A stretch of 64,000 bases of DNA from Pseudeuparius sepicola (taxonomy: Eukaryota > Arthropoda > Insecta > Coleoptera > Anthribidae), in NCBI GenBank assembly GCA_963920635.1, contig OY987298.1, positions 148,030,257-148,094,256 on the forward strand, given 5' to 3'. Shown piece by piece: positions 10,987-22,695 of the stretch (position 1 is the first letter of the stretch; the number at the start of each line of letters is the position of its first letter). The position numbers and the translations under genes are program-made. The notes below the pieces were generated by a model. That model was given only the letters and a program-made list of their open reading frames with translations, was not told the origin of the DNA and did no database searches.

Positions 10987-12758
10987 CAGATACTTCACAA
11001 TACTCATTAAGAATTAATTGTTCTTCCTCGGTATCGAGGAATTGTCTTTCAGACACAGCTTCACATTTTGTCATCCCAGGCTTCGCTTTTGATCTCTGGA
11101 CCTCAGCTTGGTGCTTTAGGAGGACCATTTTAACATTTTGATCGATAATAGTTTGCATGTGTGAATTGTAGTCACTTATAGTCACGCACTTGCATGGTGT
11201 ACACGAAGAGTCACTGTGTACCTCAACATGGTGCCTTAGCAAGGCTGACTCACTATTTGCTTTAAATGAACACTGTTGGCAACTGAAGTTCTGCTCATGT
11301 TTCTTGTGAAGATGTGCATTGAAATCTGATTGAGACGTGGAGGAATACTCGCAGAATTGGCAACTAAACTTGGGTTTGAGGACGTGAACCCTCTTTTCAT
11401 GGCTTTCGACAAGGGCCTTGTCAAATGCACTGAAGTTGCACTTAGAGCACTTGAATGAATACTGTTGACAACTGAAGTAGGTCTCATGTTTCGATCTCAC
11501 ATGTGTTTTAAGGTTTTGGCTAAGACATGTTTGAAATGGACAGTGGGGACATTGTAAGGGTTCCGTGTCTCTGACATCGTGTTCCTTGTGAAGATGTGCA
11601 TTGAAATCTGATTGAGAGGTGGAGGAATACTCACAGATAAGGCAACTAAACTTGGGTTTGAGGACGTGAACCCTCTTTTCATGGCTTTCGACAAGGGCCT
11701 TGTCAAATGCACTGAAGTTGCACTTAGAGCACCTGAATGAATACTGCTGACAACTGAAGTTGTTCTCATGTTTCGATCTCACATGTGTTTTAAGGTTTTG
11801 GCTAAGACGTGTTTTAAATCGACAGTGGGAACATTGTAAGGGTTCCATGTCTCTGACATCGTGTTCCTTGTGAAGATGTGCATTGAAATCTGATTGAGAG
11901 GTGGAATTATATTTGCAGAATAGGCAACTAAACTTGGGTTTGAGGACGTGAACCCTCTTTTCATGTTTTTCGACAAAGGCCTTGTCAAATGCACTGAAGT
12001 TGCACTTAGAGCACTTGAATGAATACTGTTGACAACTGAAGTTGTTCTCATGTTTCAATCTCGCATGCTTCACAAGATCGTCTCTATAAAACGTCTTATA
12101 TTGACAGTACAGACATTTTAATCGCTTTACATCTTTGAAATCTTGTTTCTTGTAGAGATATGCGCTGAAAGCTGATTGGTAGTTGGACGAATTTCTAAAT
12201 TTTTCTAAATCTTTGACATTGTGTTTCTTGTAAAGGTGTTCATTGAAAGCTAATTGAGAGTTGGAGGAATACTCGCAGGATTGGCAACTAAACTTGAGTT
12301 TGAGGACGTGAACCAACTTTTCATGTCTTTTGACATAGACTTTGTCGAATGAACTAAAGTGGCACTTAGAGCACTTGTGTCGTTTGCACGAAGAGTCATT
12401 GTGAACCTCGGCTCGGTGCTTTAGCAAGGCCGGTTCAGCATTTACCTTGAAAGAACATTCTTTGCAACTGAAGTTTTTCTCATGTTTCAATCTTAAATGC
12501 TGCTTAAGGTTTTGCCTAAAAAATGTATGATATGAACAGTGTTGACATTTCAGTGGCTCCTCGACTTTGACTTCGTGTTTCTTATAGAGGTGTGATTTGT
12601 AGGACTGTAATTCCCTACAAGAGTACTCGCAAAATGTGCAAATTAACAGTCGTTTAGAAACAGAAACTTCCTTTTTGTATACTTTGACTTCATGCTTTGA
12701 ACTGTAGTAACAAGTAGGATCTCCAGCATCAGCATCCTGGTTTTCATCATCGAAGCCA
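10982..12758 (-). CDS. C2H2 zinc-finger terminal exon, about 15 fingers, with 282-bp internal repeats
   Basis: The open frame of 591 residues runs from a TTTTGCAG acceptor (exon base 12758, one base of a split codon) to TAA at 10982-10984. It opens with an acidic leader (FDDENQDADAGDP), then about 15 intact C-x2-C-x12-H-x3/4-H fingers, plus decayed ones (FRNSSNYQSAF has lost its cysteines). The middle holds three near-identical 94-residue units of three fingers each. At each junction, CQQYSFKCSKC fuses the start of one finger to the next. The tail has the family motif EEEQLILNEYC. AATAAA overlaps the stop (10981-10986). Multi-finger C2H2 proteins are usually nuclear DNA-binding proteins; the target is unknown. 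No 5' exon is visible. Confidence 0.8.
11230..12060 (-). repeat. 282-bp tandem repeat, about three units, inside the coding exon
   Basis: Units begin at the ENNFSCQQYSFK-type junction and repeat every 282 bp (94 codons). Each carries FSAFDKA-x-VE-x-HEKRVH, a YSSTSQSDFNAHLHK-type finger and an SQNLKTHVRSKH finger. The reading frame is kept in all units. Confidence 0.85.
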
Positions 12759-14828
12759 CTGCAAAAGAAAACACTATTGTAAATGAAACATATTCAAACA
12801 CATTGGTGCTGTCAAAAATATCCCACACGATCAACAAGTTTGTACATATTATTATCAATAACAATGCGATGCACAGAGCGATGCAGAGTAGAAGAGCTTT
12901 TGCATAAATAAAAAAATCAAAAGCTATGTGAAAATTTATATTTATTTTTTATAATAACTATGTCGAGTATTAAATCTTTGGAAACCTCAAAAAATGGCCG
13001 ATTTAATAAGGCCACAGCCAGCTATGATTTACATTTAAAAAACACAAGTTTATGTCATATCTCAAAAATCACAAACAACAACAAAAATTGGATAAGATTA
13101 TCTTATTAAGTTAAAAATTATCTACAATTTTTGTCTGTACAGTTTTTCTGTGTAATCAGAAATAACAGAGATCTGATTAAATAGCAAAAATCACTCTTTT
13201 CAAAATATCTAGTGAGCCATAAACTTTTTTAAAAATCTGAAAGGGGCATTAGATTGAGCATTCAAAACTGCAATTCTGTCCCCTTTAACCTTTGTTCTAG
13301 CTCTGCTAGTTTCCGAGATCCCCATAGTGGGCATAGAAAAAACTCACCCAAGCTTATTGTGTGAACAATTTCAAAAGCCTAGGTCTACTTTGTTTTTTTG
13401 TGCGTTTTAGCAGAAAAATCAAAGTCGACCTAAAGTCTGTCCAAGTTACAGCAGCAGTAGATGTATACAAAATCACATAACAGTTGTGGTCGATTACCAG
13501 GGTCGGACTAATATGAGATTCTTCAACAAGTCTTTCGGAATTTTTCACACCTATACAGTTCTTCATTGTGAACAAGTTTTCTTAATAACATTTTGCCGTA
13601 AAACCTACAAAAAGGGCACTTTTCTAAAAAAAGTTGGAAAAAAGTAGGTCTAGACTTTCTAAATTTCGAACACCTACTCAGTTTTTCATTCTGAACAAGT
13701 TTTCCGAATAACATTTTGTCGTAAAACTTACAAAAAAGGCACTTTACTGATGTGGAAAATTTGTTTCTTTATAATTTCCAAGGCATACGTGATTTTTCGA
13801 AACAAAAATTATGTCACAAATTAGTTTCAAACCAAGCAGGGCTGATCCTCAGAAGCTCAAATTTGAACTTGATAATTTTTTGTTATTTACACGTTATGTG
13901 AATTCAATCCGGGGACACATTGTATATGTAAGTTGGTGTCTTTTTAAGATCAATATTAGTTTTTTTACATGATATAAAATAATTTTCTATCATCATATAC
14001 CTACCTATACCCTTTACAACTACACTTACACTATATCATAACATAACAATATATACGAATATTATTTATCTTATAATTTCAATTTATATACATCCGAGAG
14101 TTCTCTTACCTTGTGATACCTACACCTTTTTAATGCTAAATTACCTCATTATGTCAGATTGTTTTTGCTTTACATTGTTCATTTGTTGATTATGATGTAT
14201 TGTTATATTTTATTATATATTATGTGTAAGATTAGAATAATTGTTTTGTATGTTGTCTATACACATACAATTGAAATACCTCTCGATGTGCAACATTTAT
14301 AGGAAATTTTTCTTAAGATCACACACAAGCATTTCAAATTGCTTCAGTGGTCTATCACCAATGTTTATTTTATTGTTTATTTTTGTTTATAGGTTGCAAC
14401 ACATGTATGTACTAGTTCATGAATAAACATCATTATTATTATTATAGGTTGGGCCAGAAGAAATTGAAAATTTAAATGTTTCTTATATTATATATTTTGT
14501 CTCAAAAGTTAAATGTTTTGTTAAATTTAAACAGCGTTGCCATCTTGAATTTTACGAATATGGCCAAATTCTTACTTGAATCATAAAACCTCATTATTTT
14601 CCTTACCGACGATACCTGAACAGAAAAAAATCCGGTGAAAAAAAAATACAAGGAGAAATAAAATATTAGCTTTTTATAGCCCAACCCTCTGATTTTTTTT
14701 TCAAAATAATTAAAAATTAATGATTGAATAATTATTGGACTAAATGCCTTTTTGTCATAGAATATATTTAAAATGATTAATGCAACAGTATTTTGACAGT
14801 ATCCACTTGTATTGGCATTTGAGTACCT
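12759..14828. other. Intergenic or intronic stretch with dispersed repeats
   Basis: It holds a two-copy imperfect tandem repeat (13540-13620 and 13670-13745, GAACAAGTTTTC-x-TAATAACATTTTG), with a diverged relative at 19500-19640. It also holds a segment at 13433-13516 (CCAAGTTACAGCAG through CAGGGTCGGACTAATATGAG) repeated at 61265-61350, and 13805-13870 repeated at 43573-43635. The stretch 14450-14690 (TTGGGCCAGAAG) is a diverged copy of 25680-25925. I see no gene. Confidence 0.5.
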
Positions 14829-16029
14829 TTACTCAGACATGTCACAATACTCATTCAAAATTAAACGTTCTTCTTTGATGCCAATGGCTTGCATTTCAGA
14901 CATTGCTTCGCATTTTGCCTTTGCACATTTGGCTTTTACATGAACCGCTAATTTGAGTTTTTCCACGCTCGTCTTTGAACTCCAACACTTAGAGCTCTTG
15001 ACATCTTCGTGCTCCTCGACTTGATGGTTTCTCAGGAACGGCTTTTTATTGGTTGTAAAAGAACATGTCTTGCAAGTATAGGTACTCTGCTTCCCATGTT
15101 GTGTTTTTACGTGCTTTTTAAAGTTAGCGTAATGAAAAGTGTAATAAGCACAACACTCGCATTGGAAAGGCTCTATTTCTTTGACCTTGTGTTTCTTATA
15201 GAGGTGTGCTAGGAAGGGAGGTTGACTCTTGGACGAATACTCGCAAAATTGGCAATTAAACCCCCGGTTGGGCATATGAATCTTCTCATGATTTTTGATA
15301 CGGTCCTTCTGGTATGAACTGTAGCCACAACTACCACACTTGTAGGGCGTACATGAGGTGTCATTGTGAAATTCAGCTTGGTGTTTGCGCAAGGCCCATT
15401 GGGTATTTGCCTTGAAAGAACAGTTTTGACAGTGCAAGTTTTTCTTGTGCACCAAATTGTCATGCAATTTGAGGGACCACTTATCAAAACGCATTTGTGG
15501 ACAGTGTGGACATCTCTCGTTATGTACATCTTTCACTTTGTGTTTGTTGTAGAGGTGTGCTTTGTATGATCTTGTGCTGTTAGTAGAATACTCGCAGAAT
15601 GAACAACTAATCTGTTTTTTGGGTTCGTGAATAGACATTATATGTCGTTTGATATGAGACTTTTGGTATGAAGTGTAATCGCACTTGGAACATTTGAACG
15701 GGGTAAACGAAGAGTCTGCATGAACCTCGCCTCGGTGCTTTTTTAACGAATCTCGACTGTTAACTTTGTAAGAACACTTTGTGCAGCTGAAGAGAAATTC
15801 TCTATCATGCTGTGTTCTTAAGTGTCTCTTAAGGGTGGCACGGGCAGCAGTTTGAAAGGAGCATTTTGGACATTTAAAAGGCTCCTCTATTTTCACCTGA
15901 TGCTTTGTAAAGAGGTGCCCTCTAAACAAACATTTCGCATTAGTAGAATACTGGCAGTATTGGCAACTAAACTTCCGTGGCCTCTCCGAAGCTCCATTTT
16001 CAGTATCCTGGTGTCGACTATCAAATTCA
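14829..16029 (-). CDS. C2H2 zinc-finger terminal exon, 11 fingers
   Basis: Open for 399 residues from the acceptor CATTTGCAG (exon base 16029, one base of a split codon) to TAA at 14829-14831. The leader is EFDSRHQDTENG. Eleven regular fingers follow: CQYCQYSTNAKC, CPKCSFQTAARA, CTKCSYKVNSRD, CSKCDYTSYQKS, CSFCEYSTNSTR, CPHCPQMRFDKW, CQNCSFKANTQW, CGSCGYSSYQKD, CQFCEYSSKSQP, CECCAYYTFHYA and CKTCSFTTNKKP. A basic tail then ends in the shared EERLILNEYCDMSE. It is the closest paralogue of the exon at 26479-27595, finger for finger, which suggests a segmental duplication. No frame damage is seen, so it is probably functional. Likely a DNA-binding nuclear protein; no 5' exon is visible. Confidence 0.82.
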
Positions 16030-16558
16030 CTGCAAATGAAAATATTATTTATTATTTATTCTATGATTCAATTTAGTTTGAATTACAATAATTGAAGACT
16101 ATAAAAACTATATTCTTACATTTAAGTTTGATATAATTAGAAATCATTATACACATAGATCATAATAATAATAATAATAATAATAACCAACCAAATTATT
16201 TTACAATAACAAAGCAACGTCATTATATAAAGTATGCCACATGAATGCAGATGTACAAAAACCACCCTTCAATGGTATATTGCTGACAACACAAATTAAA
16301 ATGTTACATTGTAAAGTTAAAATTATAAAAATACCATATAGAGTACTTTAAGCCGGAATACACCGAAGCCGCGATCAGCTTTAATGCATACTTTTTATTT
16401 GTGATGTGTGACTGTTAAAGGTGCAAAATGGTTGCATAGTTATAAGTTTATAAAAATGGATCCCTGTTCAAGAAGCCGAGAGAACACGATACTCTCTTGT
16501 AGATTGAACTTATTAATGGTTTATAACTTGTGGAAACAATTCTGAGTTAAACATTATG
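16030..16558. other. Spacer with an ATA microsatellite
   Basis: An (ATA)n run lies at about 16165-16188. The rest is AT-rich sequence upstream of a splice acceptor, presumably intron or intergenic. Confidence 0.4.
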
Positions 16559-17412
16559 TACAGGGTCATTTTTTTTAAATTCCGAATTTTGAATTTATTT
16601 TAAAAATATATGCAAAAACATATTAAAATGTTTAAAATATGCGCCTTATGTGAAATTTTCCCAATCCACCCTATATTTTATTGCACTATGTAATAGCACT
16701 TAAAAAGAGATTCTCAAATATATATACATGTCTATATTTATGTTTTACAGTTTTAATAATATTCACATTTTTATTGTGATTTTAGGATATTATTTATTAA
16801 ATTTCAAAAATCGAGCAGTGTGCCATGGAAAATAAAAACAAAGAATAAGTCTGCCTGTCATTTTCGTAAATTAATATTGTAATGATCACATTAGTGTTAG
16901 AAAATTTAGTTTGCTACTGGTTTTACATTATTTTGACCCATTGTTACTTAAGTAGTTTAAGTTTTTTTTTAAGACAGAGATGACAATTCAGAAGTTGTAG
17001 GTATGTTTATGAGTTCTTAATAAAAACAAAAATTCGACTATACTTATACATATATCATTTCCATCGATATATCATTTCTGCTCGATTTTTGAAATTTAAT
17101 AAATTATCCTAAAATCAAAATAAAAATGTGAATATTATTAAAACTGTAAAACATAAATATAGACATGTATATTTAAGAATCTCTTTTTAAGTGCTATTAC
17201 GTAGTGCAATAAAATACAGGGTGTTCTATTTAAAAAAAAATGCAAGTTTGTGGTACACCCTGTATACGCGACCAGATACGCAGATTCTGATAGCACCATA
17301 AAAAACTTGAGAAAATTTCACATAAGACACATATTTTAAAGATTTCAGTATGTTTTGCATATATTTTTAAAATAAATTCAAAATTCGGAATTTAAAAAAA
17401 AATGACCCTGTA
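16559..17412. mobile_element. Fold-back element, 0.85 kb
   Basis: The ends are TACAGGGTCATT and AATGACCCTGTA. Pairing extends through AATTCCGAATTTTGAAT, TAAAAATATATGCA, TATTGCACTA and TAAAACTGTAAAACATAAATA on the right, giving arms of about 260 bp plus an inner part. The right arm has a small insertion at about 17218-17275, itself bounded by ACAGGGTG/CACCCTGT. The element is non-coding. Confidence 0.75.
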
Positions 17413-18006
17413 CACGCGCGGACCTTGAAATCGTTCCAATACGTGCGGACGCAAAGGCGTTCAACTGGCAACGTCGCAATTACCCCTCCCCTCTCTTGCC
17501 GTTTGAAAGCCAGCGATAACCTTAAAAGCATAAGTGACGGCAAATCTGACATCTTATTACGCGACATTACCTTACGTGACATTGCCAGTTACAGTGCAAA
17601 AAACAGTAAATTCGGCGCTGTTAGGTTGGCCTTAGATTGCCTGAATAATAGTGGAAAATCTTATAACCCTGCCCACGGACATTGGTGGCTTTTTTCGCAA
17701 AAGTCTTTCGACAACCTCGAATACAGCCGTTCTAAAAATCGAAGAAGGTGGTAAATCTGTTAATTGGGTGTCATACTTTCCTCCGGTACCAAAAAGAACC
17801 TCAAAAATCCGATATCTAAGAGAAATTCCCGATTCACGATTAACCACTTTCGAGAAGAAAGGGGCGGCTGTAGAATCAAGGAAACCGACGGAAAATCCTC
17901 TAAAACCACTATTGGAAATTGCTTGTTTCTTCTCATTTCTCGATTTACCCGAAATTCTTGATTTCTTGCTCATTTCTCATGCCTATTTATGAGGCCGCGC
18001 GTGTAC
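17410..18006. other. GC-richer insert bounded by 12-bp inverted ends
   Basis: GTACACGCGCGG (17410-17421) and its complement CCGCGCGTGTAC (17995-18006) bound a stretch clearly richer in G+C than its surroundings. Frames of 109-113 codons exist on both strands, which suggests skewed composition rather than a gene. I recognise no protein. The right end overlaps the last codons of the LINE fragment. Confidence 0.4.
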
Positions 18007-18840
18007 TTCTTAAGTTCTTGCTTATATTTCCGTTTGCTTGATATTTGCCTAATGCAAGGTGGGAGCAGGTTATAAAGCGTAGGTGCGTAATAAGATATAA
18101 ATCTTTTAGTTATATTACTAATGAGCTGTAGCACTCTCAGATTGCAATTTATTTCAGCACATGTGTTTTGATTATGTTTTATAACAAGAAATTGTTCACC
18201 TTTGGCGTGAAGATGGCTCAAGATATTAAAAGCATACAAGTTTCTCATGTTAAACACTGAGTTCTTCATAATATAGTTCTCTAGTGGAATGTAGGCGTCT
18301 TTTCTGAAAAAGAATCTTCAATATACTATTCTGTGTTACAGAAAAAGGCTTCAACAAGCTATAATACGGTCCACCGCATATGATATAATATCTTAGAAGA
18401 TATAGGAGCTTCCGAAGCGACAGGGGTGAGTATACTGCTTAGTTTATAGAAATCTATGAAATAGTTTTCTAATTTTAATTACGAACAAATGGACATGTTT
18501 ATTTCACTTCATGTACTGATCAATAATGACATCCAAATATCTAATTTTGTCAGTTTTCTTTATATCTATACATTCGCATTTGGATGTTCCTCTACAGGTT
18601 TTACTATGTAATTTTGTTGTTGTTTTACAGGCTGATCTGCACTCGTAGCGGTAAAAGTCATAAAGTATGTTTTATCAAAGTTTAGTGCTAAGGAAGTGTT
18701 GTTTAGCCAGCTCTCCAACTTCATTAATCCTTTCTCAGCAGCTAAATATACCTCATCCCAGTCATCTCCTGCAAAATGACTTCATATGTCATCTGCATAT
18801 GAATATACATCTACCCCATATACAAAATTTGCTCAAATGC
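17970..18840 (-). pseudogene. Decayed non-LTR retrotransposon (CR1/Jockey-like reverse transcriptase, 3' part)
   Basis: On the minus strand, from about 18840 down, conceptual translation gives the YADD catalytic box of reverse transcriptase (VYSYADDI). This is followed by AAEKGLMKLESWLNN and LNFDKTYFMTF, which fit the LINE palm/thumb pattern. Further on come ICGGPYYSLLKPF, RRLHSTRELYYEEL and a YYAPTLYNLLPPCIRQIS motif typical of the ORF2 C-terminus. Stops and frameshifts separate the pieces, so the copy is dead. Confidence 0.75.
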
Positions 18841-20031
18841 CTCAATTATACAGGTTTTATCTTTATCAAACCATAACATTTTAATTTATTTATAATTGAG
18901 ATACAGAGTGATATACTGGCCCTTAAACAACCTACTTTAAATTAAATTAAATATTTGTAGACCTTAGCATGGAATAAAGATACTCTCATTCTGTGACACT
19001 AGATTTTATTTTGCTAGTTTTATTGACAATATCATGATATCTTAAGCTACTGCCATAACAAAAAACACTTTGTTTAAGAAAAAAACTCAGAATGACATTT
19101 TACAGGAAACATTCTATACAAAACAATTTAGTATTATTTCAGAGCATTCATGCCCTTGCTCCTATAAATCTACTTTGGGTTAACCTGTATTAGGAGACCT
19201 CACATAATTAATATTCAAATGTAGCAAACTAAATCCTCTACACTCTTTGCATATTGATAAAGTGGCATTATAGTTTTAATATATATATTTTTTAAATCGC
19301 CATTAAAGAGCCTCAAAATCATTAAAATCTCAAAATCGACTATAAAGTAACATTATTATACGATTGTTTCTATAAGTTGGTCTTGGCGAGATTTGAAAAT
19401 AAAGTGTAAATTCAGTTTTGACAAAAAAACTGAGCCCCTTTAGGTCATAATTTGACCTAGGTTATCCAATTTTTAACAGACTCAATATTTGCCTTAATTT
19501 TTTGAATTCTATTTTTTTTAGCAGAAAAAAGGCAAACTAGGCCTAGGCTTAAAATTTCCCACACGGACCTAGGTACTCAGATTTTCATTGTGTACAAATT
19601 TGATTAATAACATTTTGATGAAAAACCATTGAGGGATAAGAGGCGCATCTGATGCTGATGCGGACATGTAGTTAGTACAGTCTCGGTCATTTGCTTTAGG
19701 ACCACCTAATTGACGAAAAAACGCTTCAGGTCATCCTAAAGCAATTGACCGGGACTGTACTTGCGTTGAAATTTCTCAGGATCAGTGCTCTTGTTATGAT
19801 ACATAGAGGTAGCGACTCTTATTATATTCCTTCACTTAATGGTCAAACATACAAAAAGGCCACTTTACACAAATTTCAACTCTTTTTTTGCCTTTCACAA
19901 CAGTCATTTTACCTATGGGACACACTGTGTACATAGTACATACATACAAAATAATTTTAAGTTTATCTTCAAACCTTTTTTTTAGATATTTCCAATTAGC
20001 ATTCTTGTCATGCGATAATCTTCGTTACAGC
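18841..20031. other. Intergenic stretch with repeat relics
   Basis: 19320-19390 is a degraded family B end (CATTATTATACGATTG, TTGGTCTTGGCGAGATTTG). 19480-19640 resembles the 13370-13740 repeat. 19674-19760 is a small hairpin (see separate entry). No gene is seen. Confidence 0.45.
19674..19760. repeat. Short inverted repeat (about 33-bp arms)
   Basis: AGTACAGTCTCGGTCATTTG at the left pairs with the complement of CAATTGACCGGGACTGTACT at the right around a loop of about 20 bp. It could be a tiny MITE. Confidence 0.6.
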
Positions 20032-20935
20032 CTATTTGGATATGCCACAATACTCATTCAGAATCACACAACCTTCCTCGGTATCAGACACAAATTCACA
20101 TTTTGACTTCTTAGATCTCACTTTTTCGCGAACCGCTAGTTTTTGTTCTTTCATGATCTCCATTGAACACAATGACTTGTAGCTGTTAGCATCATTATGC
20201 TCCTCATTTTCATGGTCTCTCAGGTAGGACCTTCTATCAGTTGCAAAAGGACATTTCTTGCAGGCAAAGGCACCCTGGTGCCCATGTTGATTCTTCATGT
20301 GCCTGTTAAAGGTAGCATGATAAATAGTATGATAACCACAATAAACACACTTGAATTGCTGTACTTCATTGGCTTTGTGTTTATTATAGAGATGTGCTCT
20401 GAGGGATGGTTTGTAGGAGGAAATATACTCGCAAAATTCACAACTAAATCTTGGTTTGATGGCATGAACCGTTTTTGCATGTTCCACATCTTTGATGCCA
20501 TGTTTCTTGTAGAGGTGTTTATTGACAACTACTTGGTAGTTGGAAGAATACTCGCAGAATTGGCAACTAAACTTCCCTTTTAGAGCATGACCCAATTTTT
20601 CATGTTGTTTGAGATTGTTCTTGTTGAATGAAATGTAGTCACACTTAGGGCACTTGTGTGGTTTGCATGAAGAATCACAGTGTTTCTCAGCTCGGTGCTT
20701 TAGCAAGGCCGCTTCAGTATTTACTTTGGAAGAACACTGTTCGCAACAGATTTTTTTCTCGTGTGTCAATCTCATATGTTCTGCATGATTCTTATAGAGG
20801 TGTAATTTATATGATTGTTGATCCACGCAAGGGTATTCACAAAATTCACAGTTAAACTGTCCTTTAGGAGCATGAACTCTCTTTTGGTACATTTTTTCAC
20901 ATTTTTTGTCGTTACAATTATCAGCATCCAGGTTA
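20032..20935 (-). CDS. C2H2 zinc-finger terminal exon, 7 fingers
   Basis: Open for 300 residues from the acceptor TTCTTTTTCAG (exon base 20935, one base of a split codon) to the stop at 20032-20034. The upstream in-frame ATG lies in intron sequence and is not used. The leader is NLDADNCNDKKCE. Seven intact fingers are present: CEFCEYPCVDQQ, CEQCSSKVNTEA, CPKCDYISFNKN, CQFCEYSSNYQV, CEFCEYISSYKP, CVYCGYHTIYHA and CKKCPFATDRRS. Two in-frame deletions removed fingers: KNHAEHMRLTHEKK joins the end of one linker to the end of the next finger, and KDVEHAKTVHAIKPR does likewise. The shared tail is present but diverged (EEGCVILNEYCGISK). Probably still expressed as a shortened DNA-binding protein. 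Confidence 0.78.
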
Positions 20936-22695
20936 CTGAAAAAGAAGACACTGTTGTTAAATAGGAACGTTTTCAAAAAATCACCATAATAGCATAATAG
21001 TGATACAAATATAAAAATAAAAAATGTAAAAGCACATTACACTAAAGTTACTGGTTCTTGGAATTAATTATTTTGGCGTTTGGCCAGTTAGTTTTTCAGA
21101 TTTTAATTCTTCGAGGTGGTAGACCAAACCAGCTGTTTCCCCTTATTACATTTATCAAGGCAGCCGTAACCCTCATCGAACAACCCAGACCCAAATGGTA
21201 GCTATAACAGTGCAGTTGGAAAAAGTATGGTACGTAATTTTGTATGTCTATAAAAAAGTTGACGGCAAAACTATTTTTTTGCAGAATATTAAAATCTAAT
21301 TTTTTACCTACAACACAACCATTAGAGAACCTCTAAGTAGTATTTCTGAATATTTAGTTTTTTATCTGGTTTTTTAAAATAACTTCAGAGTACACCCTCG
21401 GATTCCCCTTATTTTTTACTATAAACTCGTTTTTTAATTGGGATTTTCTTAACCCGCCTCCATGTAACACACTTTTTCTGCTTTTTCTACCAGACCCGAA
21501 ATAACAATAAAGCCTCTGTTAAACTTACCAATACTTTGGCAATAGATTTTTACAATTTATTGGTTGCTTTTATACACTAGAACAAATTGAATAAAATCAA
21601 ATTTTAAATTGAATAAATTTATTGTAGTGTAGGCTCTACAGGTCAGATTAATCTAATAGGGAGAACAAATTATCGTAGTGGATTTTGGATCCTTCCTAAT
21701 AACACTTCTATACTTTTCTGGTAAAATTTCTCTATGTTGCCGAATAGTCTTTGCTAATATTATTGTAAAATCATGAATTCTTATCAAGTTATGCCAGTTA
21801 TACTTTTTTCAGGTTATCTTGTTCTGTCAAAAAAATCAGAGGTAAGAATTAGTTGTTACGTTTTGACAAAACAGGCTTTGAAGGTTGTCGATAAAATATT
21901 TCCATCCCATTTGTCACTTCTGTGACATTATCGTCTAGGGATAAAGATAAAGGGATTACCTTTTTTGGGACACCCTATAGAAAGAATTAAATTTATTTCA
22001 AAACATGCTGGATAAAAGATGGGAATGGATACTATTTGTAATGAATATAAAATTGTTGATTTGTAGGAATCTTTTATTACAAGAAAAAACAATGAGTAAT
22101 ATTTTCTTCAAAATGCTCCCAAATTTAATTCATTAGTTCCAATTTTTGAGTGGAATTTTACATTCTACTTCTTGCAAAGCCATAGGTAATTGTCACTCAA
22201 CCATTATATTCTTAGTGCTTGATCCCTCTGAAATGAAAAATAATTAAAGATTTGTTTTTTATTTTTGTATGATTGAGCTTTACAACTACCATTCAAATCT
22301 CAATAGTTACTGAGATACAGAGCTTTGAAGTTCAGTTTTTGAAATTGAATTAAGGCTACTTCTCTCCAAATAATCACGCTGCTGACTGAAATTTGGCACT
22401 TCTATGTTTTTGGGGATGGAGAATAAGCTGAAAATGTCAATTTCTACGTATCTCACAGAGGGAGGCACTTGCGCTGTTTTTGGATCATGCTTTTACTCGC
22501 AACTTTTTTCAGGTTTTCTTTTTGGTCCTGCAGGTCCATCATTTTAGTGCATCTTTTCATTCTGCAACAAAGAGGTGCTCTTGTTTAATAACAAAAAAAT
22601 CAACCATTTGCGTTGAAATTGCCAAAACGTGTCCCAAAACACCTGATGTCTTCGACAAGTTTTCTTGAAATAGGGTGTCGAAATTTCGTCGAGAT
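20936..22695. other. Intergenic stretch ending in repeat family C
   Basis: 22290-22720 is a copy of family C (GGTCCATCATTTTAGTGCATC, TTTTTGGGGATGGAGAATAAGCTGAAAATGTC), running right up to the small exon at 22696. A GGGACACCCTATAGAAAG motif at 21964 looks like another element end. The remainder shows no gene. Confidence 0.45.

Noticed and set aside
11236..12051. Three regular frames of 83-90 codons every 282 bp
   Set aside because: They are out-of-frame shadows of the repeated three-finger units.
12643..12864. 73-codon minus-strand frame crossing the acceptor of the 12758 exon
   Set aside because: The frame through the leader and first fingers is a different one and is continuous with the main exon.
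17632..17992. Overlapping 113-codon frames on both strands
   Set aside because: Both strands open over the same bases points to composition; no family features are visible.
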